Positions 14,901 to 62,719 of a stretch of 64,000 bases of DNA are shown one piece after another. Below the pieces are notes generated by a model. It searched no databases and was not told the origin of the DNA. It saw only the letters and a program-made list of their open reading frames with translations. Origin of the DNA: Elysia chlorotica. Taxonomy: Eukaryota; Mollusca; Gastropoda; Plakobranchidae. Location of the stretch: contig RQTK01000666.1 in NCBI GenBank assembly GCA_003991915.1, positions 21,691 through 85,690 on the forward strand, read 5' to 3'. The position numbers and the translations under genes are program-made. Position 1 is the first letter of the stretch, and each line of letters opens with the position of its first letter.

Positions 14901-16420
14901 GATTAATAAAATTAAATATGTTCTAGATGTAGAAAACTGCAAGGAAACCCATGTCTTGCAATGTCACTTCGCAATAACATTAATTTTTATATTTATACCA
15001 GAAAGTTATCAAATAAGTCATTGAAAAAGTTGCATTTTTTGTTAAACCAAACTCAGTTCTTGAATAAAAATGTTTGCTCAATCTAGATTTATCTCAGGTC
15101 TAATTGGCCTGATAAGGATTTCTTCATTAACAAAGAAATTGAAAAACATGCGAAGTTAAGGGAGTCTGTTTGGTGACATGAAAATAATAAATTGATCATT
15201 TAAGTTTCAAAATCATATGGGAATGTTTTAATTTCCCTCCACTATAAATCTCAGACCATGAAAAATAAAACACAAAGACATCTACATATTGAAAAGCAAA
15301 ATAATCCTCTTATCTGGATTTTTGCAATACATAACTCAGCTCTCATCTTCATGGTACAGAAGATACTTTCACAAATTTATTATAACAAATATGACAACAC
15401 AAGGTAGGTCCCAATAGATAACTGCTATCTATATTTGTGGGGAATTACTAGCATCCGAATGACACATGCCTAAACAAAACAATGATTGTATACCACCTAG
15501 TTAACTTGTCCAATCACAGAGAACAACAGCAATTGTAATGTTACGTTGTTAATTATCATACTGAAATTGCTCTCCATAGATTTCTATCTTCAACAATACA
15601 CTCAAAACGTCCCTTATCTATTAATATATCGTTTGGCTGTCTGCCTCTTTTTTTAATCCTTAAACTCGGGTAAAAACATCTTCTGAATCATTAGAAAGAC
15701 ATGTAAAAATCCAGCCTTTCATATGTGGCCTGCGCTAGACACAGGTGGTGCACATTGTTTATGTTGAGAGATCAGTAAAAATGTTTGGGCTTTCAAGTAA
15801 CACAGATTAAAAGTAAAATCCAACGCATGCACACAAAGAAATAAAGGATTCAGAAATGAAATGTTTTGATTTTGGAGTGCTAGTTATGTCCTCAAATACA
15901 CCCATTCATATCACATAAGCTGCAGGTAGAAGAGAAAACTTCCCTGCCCTGCCAATTGGTATAAATGTTCTATGAATATTCAATCTTAATCTTCGTGGCG
16001 CCCCCCGACGGATAGATGGCCAGTCTAGCTCTGATACGGGTGATTGGGTGCCAAAAAATGGGATGTGGCATGTCTGTTCACCTGGTTAACTGATGCTCTG
16101 AGCGCTGCACTGTTGTCGACAATATTTTGTTCCATTATTTCTGGTTTTAAGTTCATAAAATTATATATTTCTATTGCACTGAGAAATTGGTTGATTTCAC
16201 TATCTTGTTTGTTTCAGCTTTTTAATAATCGTTTATTACTAACCGTGTGTGTTTTTGTTGGGTTTTTTTTTTAAGGGGGGGGGGCATAAAAAAGAAGCCA
16301 GTTGTTACTTTTTTCTCTGCAGGTGATCGCAATCAATTTTAAATAGCTGTGGACTTGGTATGTTTCAGATCGAATCCTTAGAACCCTTGTAGCCCCAATT
16401 GAAAGTTCTATAATACAGAA
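11960..16420. other. Unannotated AT-rich intergenic DNA
   Basis: No conserved coding segment on either strand. It may include distal 3' UTR of a neighbouring gene, which the sequence does not show. Confidence 0.55.
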
Positions 16421-16427
16421 ATGGAAA

Positions 16428-16505
16428 TATCAGCTGAGGATGGAACCTCTGACCTCCTACTTTGTCAATCCAGAGCACTAATGCTAAAGACACCTGGCGC
16501 CTTAT
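16428..16505 (-). mobile_element. tRNA-like SINE head 1
   Basis: On the minus strand GGCGCCAGGTGTCTTTAGCA begins a tRNA-like sequence with GAGGTTCCATCCTC as a box B. No clean acceptor stem, so a SINE head rather than a tRNA gene. Confidence 0.45.
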
Positions 16506-16559
16506 ATTGCTAAAAATGCAATCTTCTAATTAATTTTATGGACCATAGGTTTCCTACAG

Positions 16560-16665
16560 AGATGGGCAGAAAAAAGGGCAACGACGCCAAAGATTTGAAC
16601 CTTGGACTTCCTGCTCCTCAGTCACGAGCATTGGAGACTGAGTAATCTTCATGCCCCTATTAAAC
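16560..16665 (-). mobile_element. tRNA-like SINE head 2
   Basis: On the minus strand ATTACTCAGTCTCCAATGCT, TGACTGAGGAGCAGGAAGTC and AAGGTTCAAATC look like box A, anticodon arm and box B of a tRNA-derived SINE. It lies beside a second, different tRNA-like head. Confidence 0.45.
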
Positions 16666-17186
16666 CAACGCTAATAATAGTTAAACTTGATTAGATCTTC
16701 ATCTCACGAATTTCTAGAAAAATATCAGACCAGATTTTTGGCCACCTGCCGAGTATTGCACCGTCTGCTTGAGAACAAAGGTGGTAATGATTAAAGATTA
16801 TCAAGTCAGGCACAGGTAGTTACAGTACGCGTCAGTCTACTGTCCAAATAAACTCAACATAACAGTGTAAAAGTGAGCCAATCGCAATTACAAGCCCACA
16901 GTCACACGAACAAAACAGACCTGAGTTCAACATGCAATGTGGTCAGCGCCCGTTTAACATCAGTGTGTGTGTGTGTGTCTCGTTGGGCGGCATTTGACAC
17001 TTCTATGTGAATCAGTCAAAGCACAGCTTTCATCACCATCTTACTCTACATCAATGGTCCAACCATCTTTATACAAAGGGACTAAACACCGCCAGGTTAA
17101 CCAAGATTTCTGCGGAGGGGGGATATCTTGCTCCTTCCTCAGCCTTTTCCTTTCTTAGAGATTCAGGCTATCATCAGTGATATAAC

Positions 17187-18453
17187 CGTCATAAAGTGAC
17201 TGGGAGGCTGAGAATCCTTCAAACTACTCATTGATTTCATGGGTTGACATTTTAAAAGCCTGTACACCCATTCACGAGTTTCTCGCGTGATAGAAAAAGG
17301 AGGAATAAAGAACGAATGAAAGCCCACAACTAGTGGCAGTTGGTCGGCACCCCGCAGTGCCCAGTTGGTAGGTGCTAAGTCAGTGAAGTAACCGCGAGCG
17401 GAACCAGTAGTTCCTTCACAGCGAGTCGCCCTTTAAGGGTTAAGTCTTTCCAATCCGAAGCCCCCCTGAGCCTATTTATTTCTGTGGCTAAGAGAAGGAA
17501 GATCACTATAAATTCCTTCCAACTATTGTTTCAAAAGCTTTTTTTGCTATGATTTTTTTATCAAAGTTTTTTGGGATTTTTTAAATATCATCATATAGGA
17601 AAAAAGATAAACTTTCGGAAAATATATTATTTTATGTGGTTTCTATAAAAGAAAATAATAATTTTAAAAAAGTAATAGAGAAAAAATTTATTAAAATAGA
17701 AAAAAATTGAAATTTTTCCGTTTTTCTTGTTACTTGTATGTGTCTGGTTTGCTAGCATCTCTGAGAGAAGTAAAAAAAAAAATAGAGTATAAAAGGATAA
17801 CAAAAGTGTGAACAATACATATGAGTCGAATTTTTGGATCAAGTTTATCTGTGACATCCACCAAAAGGTCTTCGTCAGGTCTAGACTTTGACTGTTCTGA
17901 TTAGTGCTTGAACTTGCTTCTTGCTCTTCATCATCGCATATCCCCCCAACTTCAATATCTGATTCATAATCAGCATCTATATTTTGTTCCATAGTAAGTG
18001 ATTGGAGGAATTCAAATGCCATTATGAAGATAAAGATATGATACGAACAATCTCTGTTTCAACCTTCACTGTAGTTAAGCAAAAGTAGTTAAAAATATGC
18101 AATTTTCTCTAACAAGGATTTCAACTTTTTCCCACGAGATAGAGTTACTATGGAAGCTTATAAACAACAGTGACAAATACAGCTGCATTAGCTTGTAAAG
18201 ACTTAACCTTATTGATAGTAGCTGTAAGTCCAATAGCTTTTTCCAGATGAAGATTTTCCCACAATTTATAATCATTTAGCAACCGCTAATACAATCCATA
18301 CCTACAAAACATAACATCAAGCTCTAGAGAAATAATTCATTAAAAAATGATTGCACATTTAATCACAATTTTTGCCTCCAAAAATGTATATGTTGATAAA
18401 TATGTAATAGTTTGGCCAACTGGTATACAAGGCACCTGATAGGGATTGGTTGA
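17187..18453 (-). repeat. Tandem duplication unit 1 (1.27 kb) with small acidic ORF
   Basis: First of two adjacent copies starting CGTCATAA and ending GATTGGTTGA. On the minus strand it holds an ORF starting MAFEFLQSLTMEQNIDADYE (18,022 downward) followed by SDIEVGGICDDEEQEASSST. The copy has about 110 bp after the ORF core that unit 2 lacks. Acidic starts like this occur in piggyBac-type transposases, but nothing catalytic follows; identity unknown. Confidence 0.88.
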
Positions 18454-19666
18454 CGTCATAATGTGACTGGGAGGCTGAGAATCCTTCAAACTATTCATTG
18501 ATTTCATTGGTTGACATTTTAAAAGCCTGTACACCCATTCACGAGTTTCTCGCGTGATCGAAAAAGGAGGAATAAAGAATGAATGAAGGCCCACAACTAG
18601 TGGCAGTTGATCGGCACCCTGCAGTGCCCAGTTGGTAGGTGCTAAGTAAGTGAAGTAACTGCGAGCAGAACCAGTAGTTCTTTCACAGCGAGCCGCACTT
18701 TAGGGGTTAAGTCTTTCCAATCCAAAGCCCTCTGAGCCTATTTATATATGTGGCTAAGAGAAGGAAGATCACTATAATTTCCTTCCAACTACTGTTTCAA
18801 AAGTTTTTTTGCTATGATTTTTTTATCAAGGTTTTTGCGGATTTTTTAAATATCATATAGGAAAAAAGATAAGCTTTCTGAAAATATATTATCTTATGTG
18901 GTTTCTATAAAAGAAAATAATAATTTTTAAAAAGTAATAGAGAAAAAAAGTGTTAAAATTGAAGAAAATTGAAATTTTTCTGTTTTCGGCGACATCCACC
19001 AAACGGTCTTCGTCAGGTCTAGACTTTGACTGTCCTGATCAGTGCTTGAACTTGCTTCTTGCTCTTCATTATCGTATATCTCCCCAACTTCAATATCTGA
19101 CTCATAATCAGCATCTATATTTTGTTCCATAGTAAGTGATTGGAGGAATTCAAATGCCATTATGAAGATATAGATATGATAAAAACAATCTCTGGAACTC
19201 AAATTGGAGATCAGTCTAGATCGCAATGTTTCAACCTGCACTGTGGTTAAGCAAAATTAGTTAAAAATATGCAAGTTTTCTCTAACAAAGAAATCAACTT
19301 TTTCCCAATCCCATGAACCAATGTGCAAATCACTGTAACCGTGAGATAGAGTTACTATGGGCGCTTTTAAACAACAGAGACAAATACAGCTGCATTAGCT
19401 TGTAAAGACTTAACCTTATTGATAGTAGCTGTAAGTCCAGTAGCTTTTTCCAGATGAAGATTTTCCCACAATTTATAATCATTTAGAAACCGCTAATACA
19501 ATCCATACCTAATTGTACAAAACATAACATCAAGCTATAGAGAAATAATCCATTAAAAAATGATTGCACATTTAATCACAATTTTTGCCTCCAAAAATGT
19601 ATATGTTGATAAATATGTAATAGTTTGGCCAACTGGTATACAAGGCACCTGATAGGGATTGGTTGA
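18454..19666 (-). repeat. Tandem duplication unit 2 (1.21 kb) with small acidic ORF
   Basis: Second copy, same ends. Its minus-strand ORF (19,161 downward) starts identically and then reads SDIEVGEIYDNEEQEASSST. Over the shared 58 codons I count seven amino-acid changes and at least one silent change, so there is no sign of constraint. It lies within 180 bp of the ARFGEF stop codon and may be part of its 3' UTR. Confidence 0.88.
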
Positions 19667-19844
19667 GGATGACCAAACATCAAGTTTTTCAAATGTGAAA
19701 TATAAAACTTTTAAAAAGAACAAAATCTCCTTGCACTAAGAGAGCTTAAACTCAAGCTAGTAAGCCAAACACTAGCTCTCCTTGATCACAGCATTTTTAT
19801 AAGAGCTCAGTGTTGAGTTTCCCACTGATTCCTCTATGTTCAGA

Positions 19845-57250
<37,406 letters not shown>

Positions 57251-57685
57251 AATTGGCTCTGATCTTTTACTCTCAGTATGAAAGTTGAATGTTGGAATGC
57301 ATTTCAATTAGAGACTCCAGCAACAAAATGAAGGTCCAACAGCATAGAAACACACTATATTAACAGAAAAAAAAAGATTTGAATATGTTAGGATTTTAGA
57401 TTAATTAGAGAATTTATATTAAAACAAAATGGAAATTAATGAAATAATTCTAGGATGCTATCCAATATATTTAAAGATTATTTTGGTTGAATTTTCTCTA
57501 TAATTTTCTTAACTACATTTAAGAAATGTGTTGAGAAACTTCAACTAAAAAAAGCTTAAAATATTGAATAATATCCTAGAATTAATAAATTCATTCCCAT
57601 TCCCATAACTATACTGCTTGTATTTGAAATTATTTTTGTGTAAAATTCTAACGGTGAACATAGTTTTTTAAATTACTTTTATTAA

Positions 57686-58597
57686 CCCTAGACATATTTC
57701 GTACGGTCGATTAAAATTGCCGTTAGATCACTTGTGTAGTGTTACAACTGATATGATCGGCCGTAAATGGGTGTTTAATTTTATGGCTGAATGAAGCTCA
57801 GAACTGTACACCGCCAAATAAATCGAAACTATTCCTATACGAATAAAGAAGAGTTTCACTTCCTTCCAGTGTTGTTTCGAATGCAGATAACACATGTTTT
57901 GAGCTCATATTTTGTTTACATGTTGGTACTTGATTTTCTCTTTAGAGCCACAATCTCTAACAATATCTGGCCAAGGAGCAAGTCCATCAGGAACAAAATT
58001 ACTTACTCGAGAGCATGTTTTAGATGGTGAGAGTGATGATTTTGATATTGTTAGTGATGATAGTGGTAGTGAAGGCAAGGAGCCAGTAGTTAGATCTAGA
58101 TCTAGACCTAGTGAGCAGTTGAGTTAGAACTAGATAGAAATGGAGATGTAGATCTAGTTGATGAAGAGACCTGAATAACCATGCCAGCTAAGTACCCAAT
58201 CTTTTTCTGCATGCTTTTTACATGTCATTCTATTGTGTTGGCAATTCACAGAGGTATTAGACCTATAAATTTTCTAAAAGATGAAAAAATTGTCTACAAC
58301 TTTCATCCTATAAAGTGGAGCTAAACATGTTGGTTTTCAAGTTAGTTGATGACAAAGTGCATATTATTAGGATATGCATCTGACCTTGACCTTTCAAGGT
58401 GAAAGTCAAGATCACAATACACTTAGATTGTACCGAAAACCACTTCAAAATTTTCTTCACTCTTTCAGCTTTCAAAAAAATGTCTAGGTTTCAACAAAAT
58501 TTTGCAACCTCCCAGTCCATTTTATAACCCCAACATAAATTACCAATACAGTCCCCAACACCACACCTATATATATATACTAGCGACACTTGTAGGG
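57686..58597 (+). mobile_element. piggyBac-like element, non-autonomous
   Basis: 912 bp bounded by TTAA on both sides (57,682-57,685 and 58,598-58,601) with CCCTA at the left end and TAGGG at the right, the piggyBac signature. Inside, a plus-strand frame (57,912-58,127) reads LDGESDDFDIVSDDSGSEGK, like the acidic N-terminus of piggyBac transposases, then stops; no DDD catalytic region is seen. It lies about 430 bp upstream of the ARFGEF start codon. Confidence 0.72.
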
Positions 58598-59060
58598 TTA
58601 ACAAGTCAGGTAATTAGCCCTGAAGAGCTAAATTAGCTCCAAAATTCCAAAAGTCAGATGAAATGTTTGATGCAATTTAATTAACTCAATTTATACAAAA
58701 ACATTATCATTTGATGTAACTGTGGCAATATTATTGATGTTTATTTTGACATGTGATTTTAAAGAATAACAATTATCTGATTTTTTTGTTAGAGTAGGCT
58801 TTTAAAAACGGTTAAGATGAAAGGAATTTCAAAACTAGATAGATCTGCTCTTTTATCATTAATATGATTATATTTTATACATTGACTATTCAAAACTATT
58901 TATGATATGAAAGTGATTTTTTGCATTCTTCAAAGCAACAAAGTCAGGTATCACATCTGGTTTAACTTGTCTCATAGATTGATTAGAGAGATTTTTTAAG
59001 TAACATGATCCTTTGTTCAGATACAAAAGCTTTGAATTGTAATGGTCGCTTCTTCGTTTA

Positions 59061-59092
59061 CCCAAGCTGATTTCACTTGTCCGCCATCTTGT
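59061..59092 (-). promoter_or_regulatory. Possible YY1-like promoter element upstream of ARFGEF (left member of an inverted pair)
   Basis: On the minus strand ACAAGATGGCGGACAAGTGA holds AAGATGGCGG, the YY1 consensus core, often placed at animal transcription starts. It is 1.8 kb upstream of the ARFGEF start codon in the right orientation. The same 32 bases recur inverted at 61,645-61,676. Promoter activity is inference. Confidence 0.3.
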
Positions 59093-59298
59093 CTGCTTTG
59101 TTTCATTATCGAATGGATACTAGTAATGGCAGTTTATCAAAACGACAAACCCAGAATAGTGTGTCTAAATCGATTACGTAAAAAAAAATTTTAAAGGACG
59201 AAACAAGAAGAGACTTTGTAACTAAACTGGCCAGAGTGTGTAAATTACATACCAGAAATCAAACAATGAACTGGAGAGAGTGTTTCATTAAATAGGAT

Positions 59299-59440
59299 GT
59301 AAATAGTTTCTCTTTAGAGTATAAGATCTAAATAGTTTCTCTTTAGAGTATAAGATCTAAATAGTTTCTCTTTAGAGTATAAGATCTAAATAGTTTCTCT
59401 TTAGAGTATAAGATCTAAATAGTTTCTTTTTAGATTCAAC
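59299..59440. repeat. 29-bp minisatellite, about four and a half copies (left copy)
   Basis: Unit TAAATAGTTTCTCTTTAGAG plus TATAAGATC, repeated almost perfectly. The same array recurs inside the right flank at about 60,799-60,940. Confidence 0.92.
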
Positions 59441-59814
59441 GAACTGTTGTTGACGCGCCATCATAGACCCAAAGAGCAGGGTACACCGCGGAGAGCGCTC
59501 TCTCGAGCGCGGAACCTTTCCCTACTCCCCCCCTCTCTCTTTCTTTTTCTCTTTCTCTCTGCCTCTCTCTCTTTCTGGGGTCAAGAGGCACTAGGCTATT
59601 GACGGTCTACAATTTACAGCAGCGTTGCCAATTTCCGTTTTTTGAGACTAGATTTAGATCTAGTCTTTTTTGGTTGCATTTAGTGTTTTAGTGGTTTTTT
59701 GGCAGTTTTAGTTGTTTGTTTTTTTCCCCTTTCTTCTATTTATTTTTTATTTTTATGTATGGGAGTGTAATCTTGGTTATAACAAAATTTTAACTCAGGC
59801 CCAACAATTTCGTT

Positions 59815-60682
59815 ATAATGTAGGTAGCAACAGCATTTTCTGCAAAGGCTGCAAGAAGTGGGTACACAAGAAATGCAGCGGGCTGAAACGCCTGACGAAG
59901 GACTCAGATTTCCAGTGCAGTCGATGCCAGGGAACTGCAAGACCAATCGATGGCAGACCACAGAGTGAAGTCCAAGGTGGGATCCGACAAGCTGGATGTC
60001 GTAGCTTCTTTCTGCTACCTGGGAGATATGCTCTCGGCAGCTGGTGGCTGTGACCTTGCAACCACAACACGTGTGAAGACAGCTTGGAAGAAGTTTAAAG
60101 AACTACTACCAGTTCTTTTGTCTCGCCACCTCTCATACAAGACGCTAGGTCATGTGTACAGCACTTGTGTGCGGAGTGCAATGCTCCATGCTAGCGAGAC
60201 ATGGCCCTTGACCAAGCCAAACCTTCAACGCCTGCAGAGAAACGACAGGGCAATGATAAGACAGATCTGCAATGTGAAGCCAGAAGATGTGGCCACCACT
60301 AGGTCAAATGAGCTATTGACGCTTCTTGGCCTTGAGGACCTGAACCTCATTCTGAAGGAGAGAAGACTCCGGTGGTATGGCCACGTGGAACGGTCAAGCG
60401 GAGCTATCAAGACAGCATTGGACATGCAAGTAACAGGAAGTCGTGGAAAAGGAAGACCCAGAATGACATGGAAGCAGGTGACAGAGAGGGATCGAAAAGA
60501 CTGAAAACTCTCAACAACTGACCCTCATGACAGAAACACCTGGAGATCTGGTGTGAGATCAGCCATGCGTGCAGCAAGCCAGCTACCTGGAAGGGGGTCC
60601 ACTGATGTGGATGTTGCCCCAGTACCTGCACGTTAATCAAAATACCGATGATGATGATGATGATGATGAATGATGATAATTG
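59815..60682 (+). mobile_element. 5'-truncated LINE (ORF2 C-terminal part with GATGAT tail)
   Basis: Begins with a zinc-knuckle-like segment (IFCKGCKKWVHKKCSG, then FQCSRC), shifts frame once, and continues KLDVVASFCYLGDMLSAAGG, VYSTCVRSAMLHASETWPLT, RLRWYGHVERSSGAIKTALD, GRPRMTWKQV. This is the end of a non-LTR reverse transcriptase. The 3' tail is (GATGAT)n, as in RTE-like families. It is flanked exactly by two long direct repeats. Confidence 0.85.
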
Positions 60683-60798
60683 AAAAAAATTTTAAAGGAC
60701 GAAACAAGAAGAGACTTTGTAACTAAACTGGCCAGAGTGTGTAAATTACATACCAGAAATCAAACAATGAACTGGAGAGAGTGTTTCATTAAATAGGA

Positions 60799-60940
60799 TG
60801 TAAATAGTTTCTCTTTAGAGTATAAGATCTAAATAGTTTCTCTTTAGAGTATAAGATCTAAATAGTTTCTCTTTAGAGTATAAGATCTAAATAGTTTCTC
60901 TTTAGAGTATAAGATCTAAATAGTTTCTTTTTAGATTCAA
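60799..60940. repeat. 29-bp minisatellite (right copy)
   Basis: Same unit and same copy number as the array at 59,299-59,440, as expected of a duplicated flank. Confidence 0.92.
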
Positions 60941-61350
60941 CGAACTGTTGTTGACGCGCCATCATAGACCCAAAGAGCAGGGTACATCGCGGAGAGCGCT
61001 CTCTCTCAAGCGCGGAACCTTTCCCTACTCCCCCCCTCTCTCTTTCTTTTTCTCTTTCCATCTCTCTCTCTTTCTCTCCGCCTCTCTCTCTTTCTGGGGT
61101 GAAGAGGCACTAGGCTATTGACGGTCTACAATTTACAGCAGCGTTGCCATTTTCCGTTTTTTTAGACTAGATTTAGATCTAGTCTTTTTTGGTTGCATTT
61201 AGTGTTTTAGTGGTTTTTTGGCAGTTTTAGTTGTTTGTTTTTTTCCCCTTTCTTCTATTTATTTTTTATTTTTATGTATGGGAGTGTAATCTTGCCATTC
61301 TTGGTTAACAAAATTTTAACTCAGGCCCAACAATTTCGTTGTATCCAAGG

Positions 61351-61357
61351 TCCACTG

Positions 61358-61392
<35 letters not shown>

Positions 61393-61438
61393 GTATTACT
61401 AATATTATTACTATTATTATTATTATTATTATTATAAA
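61351..61438. repeat. (ACT)n then (ATT)n microsatellite
   Basis: About a dozen ACT units switch to ATT units just outside the right LINE flank. Confidence 0.94.
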
Positions 61439-61644
61439 TAAATATATAATACAATTTACAAACAATACACAACAAAACATAAAGCTGTGATTGATTACAA
61501 ACAGATGTGTGACGTTAGAAGCATAATAGAACTCTGTTTTGAACTGTAGGCTTAATCGAGATAGATATTTTTGATAAACAGTGATTACAAGACTCCATCG
61601 AGATAAACATGTCACTCCGTGCACCCTGTCGATAGCGAAAGTAC

Positions 61645-61676
61645 ACAAGATGGCGGACAAGTGAAATCAGCTTGGG
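61645..61676 (+). promoter_or_regulatory. Right member of the 32-bp inverted pair with YY1-like core
   Basis: Exact inverted copy of 59,061-59,092, with weaker similarity continuing on both sides. It points away from ARFGEF. Confidence 0.3.
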
Positions 61677-61699
61677 GTATAAAACGAAGTTGCGCCTTA

Positions 61700-62719
61700 T
61701 AATGAAAGTGAAAAAAAAAAAAACATAGCAATTAAAATACAGAAATTGTCCCTTTTTTTCTTTCAATTGAAAGCAAAGGTCTTGCTAAGTTGTCTAACCT
61801 CAGACTCAAAGTAAAAAAAAAGTTTACACCGTTAAAAGCTATTCCCCAATTCTAAAGTTTTGATCCCAAGAAATTATACGGTTAGAACATTGATAATTTT
61901 TAAAGATCGCGGGCAGACTATTGTCCCATTTTCATATCAAATTTTAAACTTTTAATGCTAAAGCTGTTGATGAGCTAATTATGTAAATGCCAGCTGCAGC
62001 TGTCAAATGAGACCTGTTCAGTGTTCCACTATTTATTGGAGTTACATACAACACTACAAGTACGTAACCAGTATACTGCTAATCTACAATCTTACTATTT
62101 TTAATTGCTACTAGGCTTATTATTCTTGTTATCTAGGCTCCTTAACACAAAATTATGTTAGAATGGTTCTTAGGATAGGGATGAAAAGGATCGAAATTTC
62201 TATCTTTATGGATGATCATAATAGGCTCTAGGTCTATCTAGATCTAGATTAGATCCGCTATTTCACATATTTGACGGCGACCGGCTGCATTTTCTTGACA
62301 TACGTATCAAAAATCCAAAAACTAGGGTTTTGTTACCAGCTTGGTATATATAGATCTAGATTTATATTACATGTAGATCTAGATAACGTCGTGTCTGGTT
62401 CTCAACTTCTCAGTTCTCTCCTACCAAAAAACAATCCTAACATCAATAACATTGACTAGCCTACTGACTGGTTCCGGATCCGCCATGCTGGCGTCACGTG
62501 ACAACGTTCGTAGACAGTTTTCATCTAAAATTTTGATTTTACCTTACTTACTAACTTCCTTACTTTAGAGCATCGTTTGTAGAGACGTTCGCTGCTCATA
62601 ATGACATCTTTCCGTGTTGCGGTATAAGCTTACTTCTGTGCTATTTCTTCTTATCCATTACTGGAGGTTGTATATGTATCCTGCTTCCGGACGTCCTCTA
62701 CTCATCCTACCCTTGCTCT
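61700..62719. other. Unannotated DNA between the LINE flank and the right-hand LINE
   Basis: AT-rich with TCTAGATCT words; a CACGTG box lies in GGCGTCACGTGACAACG near 62,491-62,507. No coding exon recognised. Confidence 0.5.

Larger units (their letters stand above)
59182..61340. repeat. Long direct repeat (~640 bp) flanking the LINE fragment
   Basis: Copies 59,182-59,814 and 60,683-61,340 share everything from an A-run/TTTTAAAGGACG start to a CAATTTCGTT end, including the same 29-bp minisatellite and CT tract. They differ by small indels and a few substitutions (about 97%). The LINE occupies the space between them with no spare sequence. Confidence 0.93.

Noticed and set aside
18340-18594. 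84-codon minus frame as a gene
   Set aside because: It crosses the junction of the two tandem units and matches no family; chance opening.
59299-59440. CRISPR-like array of 29-bp repeats
   Set aside because: Units are directly adjacent without spacers, and the genome is eukaryotic; it is a minisatellite.
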